From the NCBI RefSeq assembly GCF_003931855.1, contig NZ_CP034248.1, positions 1-64,000 of the forward strand: DNA of 64,000 bases. The letters run 5' to 3'. Source of the stretch: Paenibacillus lentus. GTDB taxonomy: Bacteria > Bacillota > Bacilli > Paenibacillales > Paenibacillaceae. The translations under genes were made by a program, and so were the position numbers. Positions 41,774 to 50,843 of this stretch are shown here, piece after piece. The notes beneath the pieces were generated by a model that was not told where the DNA came from, made no database searches, and saw only the letters and a program-made list of their open reading frames with translations. The number at the start of each line of letters is the position of its first letter. The stretch's first letter is position 1.

Positions 41774-42871
41774 TTACTGAACGCCACTCTCGAAATCCAG
41801 GCTCTGCCTGGTCTCATACCGCTCCAATGCCAGTTGGATCAGCCGATCGAGCAGCGACTCGTAAGAGACTCCCGTTTCCCGCCACAGCAGCGGGTACATA
41901 CTATAAGGCGTGAACCCAGGCATCGTATTCACTTCATTGATCCATATCGTCCGATCCGATTTCTTCACGAAAAAGTCCGCCCGGCACAGCCCGCTGCCAG
42001 AAATCGCTTTGAATGCTCTGATCGCCAAATCCCGAATCTCTTCCGCAAGCTCCGTATCCAGCTCCGCCGGAATTAGCATTTGCGATTTGCCATCCAAATA
42101 TTTGGCCTGATAGTCATAATATTCGCTTGAAGATACGATTTCGCCCGGAACCGATGCCATTGGCTCATCATTGCCAAGCACCCCGACCTCAATCTCACGG
42201 GCATTCACGAATTCCTCTACGATCACTTTCGTATCGTAGCGAAGCGCCGTATTTATGGAAGCCAATAATTCGTCGCGGGATTTCGCTTTGGATATACCTA
42301 CACTGGAGCCTAAATTAGCCGGTTTTACGAAGCATGGATAATCCAGCTTTTCTTCAATCTGCTGAACGATGGCATGACTGCCTCTGCTCCATTCAGATGC
42401 CGTGAAATAGCAATATTCGCATTGCGAAAGACCTGCTTCTGCGAACAGCTTCTTCATGATCACTTTGTCCATACCTGCCGCCGAAGCTAACACCCCCGCA
42501 CCTACATAGGGCAGGTCTGCCATTTCAAACAATCCCTGAATCGTACCGTCTTCACCATATGTGCCATGCAGCAATGGAAAGACGACGTCAATAGCACGGG
42601 TGCCTGTGGATAATTTTTCGAATAACAAGTTGATCGCAGCAGACGTGTCCCTCGCTCCATTCTCCAGCTTCAGCTCTTCCAAAGCGGCAAATGGGCCGGA
42701 GAGCTTGCTTCCAACCCGCCATTCCCCGCGCTTCGTAATATAAAAAGGCAGCACCTCGTATTTATCATAATTAAATGCCTGTGCAACTGCCAGGGCCGTT
42801 TGCAGCGATACTTCGTGCTCTCCTGATTTACCGCCATATACAAGCCCAACGGTGAGTTTGTCTTGTCCCAT
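41774..42871 (-). CDS. ddl: D-alanine--D-alanine ligase
   Basis: A 365-residue ATP-grasp enzyme that makes D-Ala-D-Ala for peptidoglycan. It has VGLVYGGKSGEHEVSLQTA at the start, PLLHGTYGEDGTIQGLFE near 100, KPANLGSSVGISKA near 182 and WINEVNTMPGFTPYSMYP near 308. The extended linker between KPANLGSSVG and the C-terminal block is normal for the VanA-like type. The next gene upstream on the same strand is the amidase-domain gene. Confidence 0.97.
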   Translation of the reverse strand: MGQDKLTVGLVYGGKSGEHEVSLQTALAVAQAFNYDKYEVLPFYITKRGEWRVGSKLSGPFAALEELKLENGARDTSAAINLLFEKLSTGTRAIDVVFPLLHGTYGEDGTIQGLFEMADLPYVGAGVLASAAGMDKVIMKKLFAEAGLSQCEYCYFTASEWSRGSHAIVQQIEEKLDYPCFVKPANLGSSVGISKAKSRDELLASINTALRYDTKVIVEEFVNAREIEVGVLGNDEPMASVPGEIVSSSEYYDYQAKYLDGKSQMLIPAELDTELAEEIRDLAIRAFKAISGSGLCRADFFVKKSDRTIWINEVNTMPGFTPYSMYPLLWRETGVSYESLLDRLIQLALERYETRQSLDFESGVQ

Positions 42872-42930
42872 GAGTAACCTCTTTCTTTAATCGTCATAAT
42901 GTTCGCTCGTGTTTTCTGAAATGATCATTT

Positions 42931-43935
42931 TTAAAAAAAATCCGCAATTCGAAAAAAGCGATAAACGGTGTTCTCGCTCCAGGCGTAGGAGTCCCGATAG
43001 TCCCAGTAACGATGTTTGCTGGGAGTCGTATGGGCATTCACCAAAGGCATGCCTCCCGCATCGAACGCGGTTACAATCGTGGTGTGCTGGTAATTGCCAT
43101 CCCCGTCCCAATCATAAATGATAATATCCCCTAATTGAAGCTGTTCGGGCCGTTCCACAGCTTCTGCTTGAAGTCCTGAGCGACTAAAAGTCAATAAACG
43201 CTCCAGGGCATTCGCGACAGACCAGCTATAGCTCCATGCCTCACGACCCTTGATATATCCTTTATACCACCAGCCTGTTTCTCTTTTTCCAGTATAGTTT
43301 ATTGGAGCTCCTCCTGCAAAGAGACTCTGGGAGATATAATTCGTACAATCCACCTCAAATGCGGTAAATTCCGGGTTAAATCCGTCCCACCAGCGATCAG
43401 CATACAATACGGCATCCTCACGGCGATAGGGAGTGCTTCGTGAGCTTCCGTTACCAAGCAGTTGTATGTTGAGGTACGGTCCTGGCTGTGTCCCGGAATT
43501 ATCCCCGCGACCAGCCTCCGTAGACAGCTTAAACGGAGCATGGCGTTCATTTATCGGCTGCTCGATCCGTGTAATGATCCACCCATTGCTCTCTCGCTCA
43601 AGTGTCAGGCGCTGCCTATCGATGATTTCCTCCTGATGGCGGGCGCCCCCTTTTTCATAATACGTCTTACGGGCTAGCTGCAGCTCAACCTGCATCTGGC
43701 CAGCGCGATTCTCGATTTCTCGCAGCAGCTTGGCTCGAGTTTCACAACGGAGCGGGATAGCACTGCGTTCCTTATACCATTCTTGAAGCCTCCGTTTTCG
43801 CTCGCCGCTACGCAGCAAATATTCCAAGTCGGCCACGACGGTTTCGGTATGCGCATGACGGGGCCGATAATCAACCTCATCCTGGTTATGCTGATTTACA
43901 TACAGGGATAACGTTCTTCTCCATTCATCACTCAC
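42931..43935 (-). CDS. Amidase-domain (Amidase_6) protein
   Basis: A 334-residue protein with a helical N-terminal half. The C-terminal half has the amidase_6 pattern FEVDCTNYISQSLFAGGAP near 205 (Cys nucleophile), LGDIIIYDWDGDGNYQHTTIVTAF near 270 (His) and PLVNAHTT. This papain-like group is common in Paenibacillus and is thought to act on the cell wall. No signal peptide is evident. AGGAGGG eight bases upstream of a GTG at 43935 favours that start over the ATG at 43962. Confidence 0.88.
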   Translation of the reverse strand: MSDEWRRTLSLYVNQHNQDEVDYRPRHAHTETVVADLEYLLRSGERKRRLQEWYKERSAIPLRCETRAKLLREIENRAGQMQVELQLARKTYYEKGGARHQEEIIDRQRLTLERESNGWIITRIEQPINERHAPFKLSTEAGRGDNSGTQPGPYLNIQLLGNGSSRSTPYRREDAVLYADRWWDGFNPEFTAFEVDCTNYISQSLFAGGAPINYTGKRETGWWYKGYIKGREAWSYSWSVANALERLLTFSRSGLQAEAVERPEQLQLGDIIIYDWDGDGNYQHTTIVTAFDAGGMPLVNAHTTPSKHRYWDYRDSYAWSENTVYRFFRIADFF

Positions 43936-44058
43936 TTTGAAATCCCTCCTCATCATTCCCATTTATATGAAGGAATAGAAGCGAGTATGTACCGAAAAAA
44001 AACGGCGGAGCATCTGTCAAATGCTTCAAAAAACAGGCGGTCTGCCAACAAAAAGTTC

Positions 44059-44087
44059 TTTACTCGCAACAAGGAGGACGGTATACT
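44059..44087 (+). promoter_or_regulatory. Promoter of the aconitase gene
   Basis: TTTACT, a 17-base spacer and TATACT (44082-44087) lie about 60 bases upstream of the acnA start. Confidence 0.75.
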
Positions 44088-44113
44088 AAATGTAGTGATG
44101 TTTTTGAAATGTG

Positions 44114-44130
44114 GTTTCATCTAGTGAAAC
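44114..44130. promoter_or_regulatory. 17-bp palindrome in the acnA leader
   Basis: GTTTCA-N5-TGAAAC is located about 25-40 bases after the expected transcription start and just before the ribosome binding site. The same half sites and spacing recur at 49506-49522, upstream of the IclR gene. It might be a protein operator or an RNA hairpin. Confidence 0.6.
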
Positions 44131-44144
44131 AAGGAGGTACACTC

Positions 44145-46862
44145 ATGTCAACAAAAGATTTTTTCTCTGTCTCCCGCAGCCTTGAAGTCGGTGGGAAGAA
44201 CTATCGTTACTATGATCTGAATTTGTTGGAAGAGCAAGGACTCGGCCCAATCTCCAAACTGCCATTCTCTATTAAAGTGCTGCTTGAAGCGGCCGTTCGG
44301 CAATTTGACGGCAGAGCCATCACCCAGGAGCATGTAAAGCAAATTGCTGGCTGGAGCGAAGGCCGCGACGAGAATAAGGAAATTCCGTTTATTCCAGCCC
44401 GTATCGTTCTTCAGGATTTCACGGGCGTTCCTGTCGTTGTTGACCTTGCTGCAATGCGCGATACCGTTAAAAAAGCTGGCGGAGACCCAAAGCAGATCAA
44501 CCCGCTCGTACCGGTTGACCTCGTTATTGACCACTCCGTTATGGTCGATGCTTTCGGTACACCGGAAGCGCTGGAATACAATATGAAGGTTGAATTTGAG
44601 CGTAACGAGGAGCGCTATCGCTTCCTGCGTTGGGCACAAACCGCCTTTAATAACTTCCGTGCCGTTCCTCCGGCAACTGGAATCGTTCACCAGGTCAACC
44701 TGGAGTATCTCGCCTCAGTCGCCGCTACCAAAACGATTGACGGCGAAACCGTTGTATTCCCGGATTCTCTTGTTGGAACCGACTCCCATACGACGATGAT
44801 CAATGGCCTAGGTGTTGTTGGCTGGGGTGTTGGCGGTATCGAAGCCGAAGCCGGCATGCTTGGTCAGCCGCTGTATTTCGTTGCACCTGAAGTTATCGGC
44901 TTCAAGCTGGTGGGCAGCCTGGCGGAAGGCGCAACGGCTACCGACCTCGCTCTTACCGTTACGCAAATGCTGCGTAAAAAAGGCGTTGTCGGCAAATTCG
45001 TTGAGTTCTATGGCCCTGGTCTTGCCAACATCAGTCTGGCTGACCGTGCAACAGTGGCCAACATGGCACCCGAATACGGTGCTACAATCGGCTACTTCCC
45101 TGTCGACGACGAGACTCTGGCTTATCTGCGCAGCACAGGCCGCTCCGAGGAGCAGATTGCTCTCGTTGAAGCTTACTATAAAGCGCAAGGCATGTTCCGT
45201 ACGAGCAGCACCCCAGACCCTGAATTTACGGATCTGATCGAGCTGGATCTCGCTTCTGTTGTACCAAGCCTTGCAGGTCCTAAACGTCCACAGGATCGTA
45301 TTGAACTGACGGAAATGAAGGAAAACTTCAATGACATTATCCGGACTCCGATCGATAAAGGCGGATACGGACTTAGTGACGAGAAGATTAATCAGAAAGT
45401 AACAGTGAAGCACCCCGACGGCAGCACGAGCGAACTAGGAACAGGTGCCGTTGTGATTGCCGCTATTACGAGCTGTACGAATACTTCCAACCCAAGTGTT
45501 ATGATCGGTGCTGGATTGCTTGCGAAGAAAGCAGTCGAACGCGGGCTGAAGAAGCCAGGTTATGTGAAAAGCAGCTTGACGCCAGGCTCCCTCGTTGTTA
45601 CCGATTATTTGAAGAAAGCCGGTCTGATCGAATCCTTCGAAGCGCTCGGCTTCCACGTTGCCGGTTACGGTTGCGCGACTTGTATCGGTAACTCCGGTCC
45701 TCTTCCAGATGAGGTTAGCACGGCGATCGCTGACAACGACCTTACTGTAGCTGCTGTACTGTCAGGCAACCGGAACTTTGAAGGCCGCGTACACGCCCAA
45801 GTAAAAGCCAACTATTTGGCTTCACCGCCGCTTGTCGTCGCTTACGCGCTGGCTGGAACTGTCAATATCGATCTGCAGAACGATCCAATCGGGTACGATC
45901 AGAACGATCAGCCGGTATATCTGAAGGATATCTGGCCAACTTCGGCGGAAATCAAAGAAGCGATTGGCCTTTCCGTAAAACCGGAAATGTTCCGCAGCAA
46001 ATACGAGAACGTATTTACGCAAAACGAGCGCTGGAATGCGATTCCTGTTCCAGAAGGCGAATTGTACGAGTGGGACGAGAAATCCACTTACATTCAAAAC
46101 CCGCCATTCTTTGAGCGAATCTCTGAAGGACTGCAGGATATCGCCGACATTCGCAGTGCCCGTGTACTAGCTCTGCTTGGGGATTCGGTGACTACCGACC
46201 ATATCTCGCCAGCGGGCAACATTTCGCCTACGAGCCCGGCAGGCAACTACTTGAATGATCACGGCGTAGCCCGAAAGGACTTCAACTCCTACGGCTCCCG
46301 CCGCGGTAACCATGAAGTCATGATGCGTGGCACGTTCGCTAACATCCGTATTCGGAACCAGATTGCTCCTGGCACGGAGGGCGGCGTTACGAAGTATCTA
46401 CCGACGGATGAGATTATGTCAATTTATGATGCTTCGATGAATTATCAAGCCAACGGTCAGAATCTCGTTGTCATCGCTGGTAAGGAATACGGGACGGGAA
46501 GTTCCCGCGACTGGGCGGCCAAAGGAACCTACCTGCTTGGCGTGAAGGCTGTCATCGCCGAAAGCTTTGAGCGGATTCACCGTAGTAACCTGGTAGGTAT
46601 GGGCGTTCTTCCGCTCCAATTCCAAGAAGGACATGGCTGGAAGGCCCTGGGTATTGATGGCACGGAATCTTTCGATATCCTTGGACTCAGCAATGACATC
46701 AAGCCTGGTCAAGAGTTGACCGTTGTAGCTACTCGCCAAGACGGCACACAATTTGAATTCCAGGTAACTGCTCGCCTCGATAGCATGGTCGATGTAGATT
46801 ACTACCATAATGGCGGTATTCTGCAAACTGTGTTGCGTCAAATGATCCAAGCAGGAAATTAA
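44145..46862 (+). CDS. acnA: Aconitate hydratase (citrate isomerase)
   Basis: A 905-residue TCA-cycle enzyme (called citB in Bacillus) that interconverts citrate and isocitrate with a [4Fe-4S] cluster. Cluster Cys residues are in [11 protein letters not shown] near 440 and [11 protein letters not shown] near 508. Other blocks are [25 protein letters not shown] near 205 and the swivel-domain [16 protein letters not shown] near 770. AAGGAGG precedes the ATG at 44145. The longer frame has 12 doubtful residues. It is a single-gene unit with its own promoter and terminator. Confidence 0.98.
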   Translation: MSTKDFFSVSRSLEVGGKNYRYYDLNLLEEQGLGPISKLPFSIKVLLEAAVRQFDGRAITQEHVKQIAGWSEGRDENKEIPFIPARIVLQDFTGVPVVVDLAAMRDTVKKAGGDPKQINPLVPVDLVIDHSVMVDAFGTPEALEYNMKVEFERNEERYRFLRWAQTAFNNFRAVPPATGIVHQVNLEYLASVAATKTIDGETVVFPDSLVGTDSHTTMINGLGVVGWGVGGIEAEAGMLGQPLYFVAPEVIGFKLVGSLAEGATATDLALTVTQMLRKKGVVGKFVEFYGPGLANISLADRATVANMAPEYGATIGYFPVDDETLAYLRSTGRSEEQIALVEAYYKAQGMFRTSSTPDPEFTDLIELDLASVVPSLAGPKRPQDRIELTEMKENFNDIIRTPIDKGGYGLSDEKINQKVTVKHPDGSTSELGTGAVVIAAITSCTNTSNPSVMIGAGLLAKKAVERGLKKPGYVKSSLTPGSLVVTDYLKKAGLIESFEALGFHVAGYGCATCIGNSGPLPDEVSTAIADNDLTVAAVLSGNRNFEGRVHAQVKANYLASPPLVVAYALAGTVNIDLQNDPIGYDQNDQPVYLKDIWPTSAEIKEAIGLSVKPEMFRSKYENVFTQNERWNAIPVPEGELYEWDEKSTYIQNPPFFERISEGLQDIADIRSARVLALLGDSVTTDHISPAGNISPTSPAGNYLNDHGVARKDFNSYGSRRGNHEVMMRGTFANIRIRNQIAPGTEGGVTKYLPTDEIMSIYDASMNYQANGQNLVVIAGKEYGTGSSRDWAAKGTYLLGVKAVIAESFERIHRSNLVGMGVLPLQFQEGHGWKALGIDGTESFDILGLSNDIKPGQELTVVATRQDGTQFEFQVTARLDSMVDVDYYHNGGILQTVLRQMIQAGN

Positions 46863-46883
46863 TCACAAACCTTCTATCCACAA

Positions 46884-46922
46884 AGAATGCCCCACCCGTT
46901 TTCGGGTGGGGCATTCTTTTTT
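46884..46922 (+). terminator. Terminator of acnA
   Basis: AGAATGCCCCACCC and GGGTGGGGCATTCT form a 14-bp stem, followed by six T residues. Confidence 0.95.
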
Positions 46923-46931
46923 CAATCAATA

Positions 46932-46960
46932 TTGCCTGCAATTCATCTACGTGTTATAGT
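46932..46960 (+). promoter_or_regulatory. Promoter of the GntR-DUF1648 operon
   Basis: TTGCCT, a 17-base spacer and TATAGT (46955-46960) lie about 35 bases before the GntR start codon. Confidence 0.7.
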
Positions 46961-46972
46961 AGTTGTATAACA
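46952..46972. promoter_or_regulatory. Operator-like palindrome over the GntR -10 element
   Basis: TGTTATA-N7-TATAACA spans the -10 box and start point, as expected for autoregulation by a GntR-type repressor of the YhcF/YtrA group. Confidence 0.6.
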
Positions 46973-46995
46973 GATACTCAATAGGGGGTGTCATA

Positions 46996-47400
46996 TTGAT
47001 TATTGAACTAGATATGCAGTCGGATGTTCCTATTTACACCCAGTTGGTCAATCAAATCATTGAAGGCATTGCCAGCGGACGATTGAAGCTAGGCGAGCCA
47101 CTTCCCTCGGTTCGGAGCCTGGCCTCGGACATCGGCATTAACCTTCATACCGTAAACAAGGCTTATACCCTGCTCAAGCAGGATGGATATATTCAAGTTC
47201 ACCGCCAGCGCGGCGTCGTCGTTGATCCGAACGGCATGCCTCCGGTCACGGAAGAATTTATGATCAAGCAGCATAACCAGTTGAAGCCTATCGTTGCCGA
47301 GGCGATTTGCCGAGGAATGAACAAACAGCAGTTGATGGATTTGCTCGAACAAATCCATCAGGAAATCACAAAAACCGACAGTGAAAAGGAGAATGCATAA
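46996..47400 (+). CDS. GntR-family regulator, YhcF/YtrA type
   Basis: A 134-residue regulator with a winged helix-turn-helix (PIYTQLVNQIIEGIASGRLKLGEPLPSVRSLASDIGINLHTVNKAYTLLKQDGYI). A short C-terminal helix region (MNKQQLMDLLEQIHQEI) stands in place of a ligand-binding domain, typical of YhcF/YtrA proteins. AGGGGGTG five bases before a TTG at 46996 defines the start. The stop codon overlaps the next start by one base. It probably represses its own operon. Confidence 0.9.
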   Translation: MIIELDMQSDVPIYTQLVNQIIEGIASGRLKLGEPLPSVRSLASDIGINLHTVNKAYTLLKQDGYIQVHRQRGVVVDPNGMPPVTEEFMIKQHNQLKPIVAEAICRGMNKQQLMDLLEQIHQEITKTDSEKENA

Positions 47401-48497
47401 TGCCAATTTTATTTACATTGATGCTCGTTTTTATGTTTATTCCCATTATAGCCTCCCTCGCTTTCATGCCTTATTTAACGAGAGAGACGGTAAGCTTCGG
47501 AATTTCGATCAGCGAGGAAACCTTTCGTAGCGCTCCACTCCGCCAAATGCGCAAGCGGTACGCATTGATCAGTCTAGCCGTATACATTCCGCTTATCTTT
47601 GTCGGACTTTACTCCTCCATGCAAAGCAATGCAGCGCATCAGGGCACTTGGTTTGGTAGCGTCATCATCGTGATCGTTCTGTTCTCGATCATGCTAAATC
47701 TGCTATTTCATTTCAAAATGAGGAAGCTTAAGGCATCCCTTCCCACTGTGATCAAAGGTAAATCCGTGCTTGCTATCGACACTTCCTTCCACCACCAGAA
47801 GCTCGCTCTATCGAATAAATGGTTTGGGATTCACACTGCCTTGACCTTAGTCAGCGCTGCGACGGTTCTCGCATATTACGACAGAATTCCCGAACAAATC
47901 GCAATGCGATTTGATATGCAAGGTAATATCATCCACAGCGCGGCAAAGTCTTATTCAACGGTATTTTTCCCCAACCTCATGCAATTACTAGTCATTGCTT
48001 TATTCATCCTTGTGAACTGGAGCATCCAGCGGAGCAAACAACAGCTTAACTCCGCAAATCCAGAACGCTCTCTTCGACAGAACCTGGTCTTCCGCCGCCG
48101 CTGGTCGATCTTCACCGTGCTGTCCGGTATGGCCATTGTCAGCCTGTTCTCATTCATTCAGTTGAATATGATCTACCCACTTGAGAGCAGTATCATCATG
48201 CTTGTCAGCATGCTCATTCCGATCTTTGTCGTCCTTTTCGCTGTAGTTCTCTCCTTTACGACCGGGCAAGGCGGCAGCCGAATTGAACGCGCGGAGAAGG
48301 GTTCTCCAGTACAGCCTGCAAATGATGATGCACATTGGAAGCTCGGCACCCTGTATTATAATCCAAGTGATCCTTCCTTCTTCGTCGAAAAAAGAATCGG
48401 CATTGGCTGGACGCTCAATTTCGCCCATCCGTTAAGCTGGTGCATTCTGGCCGCGATCATTATCGCCATTGCACTCCCTGCTTTTCTTAGCCGTTAG
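47400..48497 (+). CDS. DUF1648/DUF5808 membrane protein
   Basis: A 365-residue protein with about eight membrane segments. The DUF1648 mark is YYDRIPEQIAMRFDMQGNI near 160. Near 316 LYYNPSDPSFFVEKRIGIGWTLNFAHP matches the DUF5808 pattern. Such proteins (SdpI-like relatives among them) are often encoded behind GntR regulators of this kind. The function is not known. It shares an operon with the GntR regulator. Confidence 0.88.
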   Translation: MPILFTLMLVFMFIPIIASLAFMPYLTRETVSFGISISEETFRSAPLRQMRKRYALISLAVYIPLIFVGLYSSMQSNAAHQGTWFGSVIIVIVLFSIMLNLLFHFKMRKLKASLPTVIKGKSVLAIDTSFHHQKLALSNKWFGIHTALTLVSAATVLAYYDRIPEQIAMRFDMQGNIIHSAAKSYSTVFFPNLMQLLVIALFILVNWSIQRSKQQLNSANPERSLRQNLVFRRRWSIFTVLSGMAIVSLFSFIQLNMIYPLESSIIMLVSMLIPIFVVLFAVVLSFTTGQGGSRIERAEKGSPVQPANDDAHWKLGTLYYNPSDPSFFVEKRIGIGWTLNFAHPLSWCILAAIIIAIALPAFLSR

Positions 48498-48644
48498 ATG
48501 CTGCTCATCTATTTCGGTGACGAACCTTCGTAAATTGCAGCTAATATCGGCCAATAGTTCTGTGAGCTTTCAAAAAACGGCATAATTCGTTAAATAAAGT
48601 CGTTCAGTTCTGTAAACCCTACTTTCCTTGTAAGAAAGCAAATA

Positions 48645-48684
48645 CTAAAAAACCGGACGGAAAAACGCAATGTTTTCCGTCCGG
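48645..48684 (-). terminator. Terminator of the IclR gene
   Basis: CCGGACGGAAAA and TTTTCCGTCCGG form a 12-bp stem with an 8-base loop. On the minus strand it is followed by TTTTTTAGTATTT. It may also close the DUF1648 operon. Confidence 0.9.
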
Positions 48685-48738
48685 TCTTGCATTATAGGGA
48701 CTTATTGGACAGCCGCTCTATAACAATAACATTCTATT

Positions 48739-49485
48739 CTAAGCATGAATCATCATGCCCATGTCCCGAGCCGCTTCAATCAGCACAGGCCCGAATTCAA
48801 TCAGTGTCTCCGGGGACAGCCGGCTGACCGGGCCCGACACAGACAAGGCAGCGGCAACCTTACCACTGCGATCGAAGATCGGTGCCGACACCGCAGCAGC
48901 CCCAGGCTCCCGCTCTTCATAGCTCGTTGCAAATCCGCGCTGCCGAATATCTTGAAGCTGTGCAACATATTGTGACTTATCCACGGATGCAGGCCAATCC
49001 GGGCTGTCCAGCACAGCTTGTAGTATGGATGCATCCGCATAAGCGAGCAACACCTTACTCGACGCGCCGACATACAGCGGCAATCGCGCACCGACCGCAG
49101 CAACCCGGCGGATTGCCTGATTGCTTTGAACCGCTTGAATTCTAATCCGATCCGTACCATCCCGTAAATACAGGCTCACCGTCTCACCTAGCCGGTCACG
49201 AAGCTGCTCCATCTGCGGTAACAGCAGTACGGCAGGATCATCGCTTTGCGATAAATGTGCAGACAGCTCCCAAATTTTTAGTCCGAGTCGATACTTCTCC
49301 GTTGCCATATCACGAATAACAAAGCCCTTCTCCTCCAGTGTCGTCATCAGCCGGTGCACCGTACTTTTATGCAGCCCGATGCTGCTGGCAATTTCCGTTA
49401 ACCCAAGCTCTTTCCCCTTCGTAAAACACATTAATATATCAAGCGCTCGTTCAACCGCGCGCACAGTTAATTTACGGTCCTCCAT
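48739..49485 (-). CDS. IclR-family transcriptional regulator
   Basis: A 248-residue regulator with an N-terminal winged helix-turn-helix (LGLTEIASSIGLHKSTVHRLMTTLEEKGFV, about 24-54). The C-terminal effector domain contains LPLYVGASSKVLLAY near 130 and GFATSYEEREPGAAAVSAPIFDRSGKVAAALSVSGP near 178. Members sense small metabolites such as keto acids or aromatic acids. No target gene is adjacent, so the regulon is unknown. Two palindromes lie upstream, one shared with the acnA leader. Confidence 0.93.
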   Translation of the reverse strand: MEDRKLTVRAVERALDILMCFTKGKELGLTEIASSIGLHKSTVHRLMTTLEEKGFVIRDMATEKYRLGLKIWELSAHLSQSDDPAVLLLPQMEQLRDRLGETVSLYLRDGTDRIRIQAVQSNQAIRRVAAVGARLPLYVGASSKVLLAYADASILQAVLDSPDWPASVDKSQYVAQLQDIRQRGFATSYEEREPGAAAVSAPIFDRSGKVAAALSVSGPVSRLSPETLIEFGPVLIEAARDMGMMIHA

Positions 49486-49505
49486 CCGCCCTCACCTCTC
49501 CATAA

Positions 49506-49522
49506 GTTTCACTACGTGAAAC
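49506..49522. promoter_or_regulatory. Palindrome upstream of the IclR gene (shared with acnA leader)
   Basis: GTTTCAC-TAC-GTGAAAC, or GTTTCA-N5-TGAAAC in the shorter notation, lies 20-37 bases upstream of the IclR start. This suits an autoregulatory operator. Confidence 0.65.
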
Positions 49523-49526
49523 GTGG

Positions 49527-49545
49527 TTACATAAATTATATGTAA
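49527..49545. promoter_or_regulatory. Second palindrome upstream of the IclR gene
   Basis: TTACAT-N7-ATGTAA lies just beyond the first palindrome. It may be a binding site for a different regulator or part of an extended operator. Confidence 0.4.
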
Positions 49546-49732
49546 TCAATTTTAAATCGTCAATGCGAAATCATGTGTTTTGTCACACTATCATTGACTT
49601 TTATAAACGGGTTGCCGTACGATAATTCTATAAGATTCGCCCTGATTCGACATAAAATGATTGCCTCAACAATCTTATTCTCGAGCTTCACCGAGCATAT
49701 ATTATATTAATTATGATGAGGAGGGGAAGAAC

Positions 49733-50743
49733 ATGAGTCCAACAACCGGGAGTGATCTTCCCTTAAATTCAGGTCTGAAAGACACTCCATCACCCGCTAT
49801 CGATGTGCTGACTACGCGGAATGTCAGCCTAAAGCATATTATCATCGCCCTGCTGTTATCCTCACTATTTTTCCTGCTGTTCTGCTTCGTTGTTCTTCAT
49901 GGCTATATAGCCTGGGTATTGTCAAATCCTAATGTAGCCCCGTTGTATTCTAATCCAAAGTTATCTAAAAATCTTGCATACGAAGATGTTCACTTTCCGG
50001 CCGCCGACGGCAGCCGCATGATGCAAGGATGGTACATTCCTGCTGACGATTCCCGTAAGACTATTGTTTTCAGCCATGGATACGGCGCAAATCGGGAGGA
50101 GCCCTGGGTGCCCATGTATGATCTAGCACACTATGCCAATGGACTAAACTACAATGTCCTAATGTTCGACTATGGATTTGCGGCTCAGAAGAGCAAAGAA
50201 GTGGCTACAGGTGGCAAAAAAGAAGCAGAGCAGTTGCTGGGGGCAATCAACCTTGCCAAGCAGCGAGGCGCTGAAGAAATCGTTATATGGGGATTCTCCA
50301 TGGGGGCAGGAACGGCTCTGCAGGCCGCTCTATCGAGCGATGATATTAACGGTATGATTCTAGACAGCACCTTCCTGCTAGAGCCTGATACGATGTATCA
50401 TAATATTCGGCAGCACATCGATCTGCCGCGGCGTCCATCCCTTGAGATCATCGGCCTGCTCTTGCCCGTGCTGAACGGTACGAGCATGCGCCAAATTCCA
50501 TATACCGAAGTCAAATCAAAAGACTATCCTTTTCCAACATTGTTCATTCATGGAACAGAAGACGAAAAAGCCCCTTATCCGATTGCGGAAAAACTGGCCG
50601 AGAATCAGACAAACGAGGCTTCCGGGGTATGGATTGTAGAAGGTGCCCTTCATGAAATGATCTTCCGAGAGCATCCGAAGGATTATTTGCGCAAGGTGTC
50701 CGAGTTCCTTAGCCGGATCCAAACCTCTAAAACTAAAAAGTAA
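49733..50743 (+). CDS. Membrane-anchored alpha/beta hydrolase
   Basis: A 336-residue protein. A membrane segment lies at about 30-55 (IIIALLLSSLFFLLFCFVVL). Outside it follows an alpha/beta hydrolase with the HG oxyanion motif FSHGYGANRE near 115, nucleophile elbow WGFSMGAG near 189, acid FIHGTEDEKAP near 275 and His in EGALHEMIF near 307. It resembles the YqkD/BAAT-like hydrolases of Bacillales. The substrate is unknown. GAGGAGGGG precedes the ATG at 49733. Confidence 0.9.
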   Translation: MSPTTGSDLPLNSGLKDTPSPAIDVLTTRNVSLKHIIIALLLSSLFFLLFCFVVLHGYIAWVLSNPNVAPLYSNPKLSKNLAYEDVHFPAADGSRMMQGWYIPADDSRKTIVFSHGYGANREEPWVPMYDLAHYANGLNYNVLMFDYGFAAQKSKEVATGGKKEAEQLLGAINLAKQRGAEEIVIWGFSMGAGTALQAALSSDDINGMILDSTFLLEPDTMYHNIRQHIDLPRRPSLEIIGLLLPVLNGTSMRQIPYTEVKSKDYPFPTLFIHGTEDEKAPYPIAEKLAENQTNEASGVWIVEGALHEMIFREHPKDYLRKVSEFLSRIQTSKTKK

Positions 50744-50843
50744 CATCCTATTTTACTAAACCCGTATAACCGATAGCATAGTCCAGGCCTTCATTCGCAT
50801 AAGCTGCTAATGGCAATTAAACGACGTGAAGGAGGCTAACCCG

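Noticed and set aside
44148..44690. Long antisense ORFs within acnA (also 44808-45413 and 46419-46850)
   Set aside because: They are frame shadows of a well conserved gene, lack ribosome binding sites and show no family pattern.
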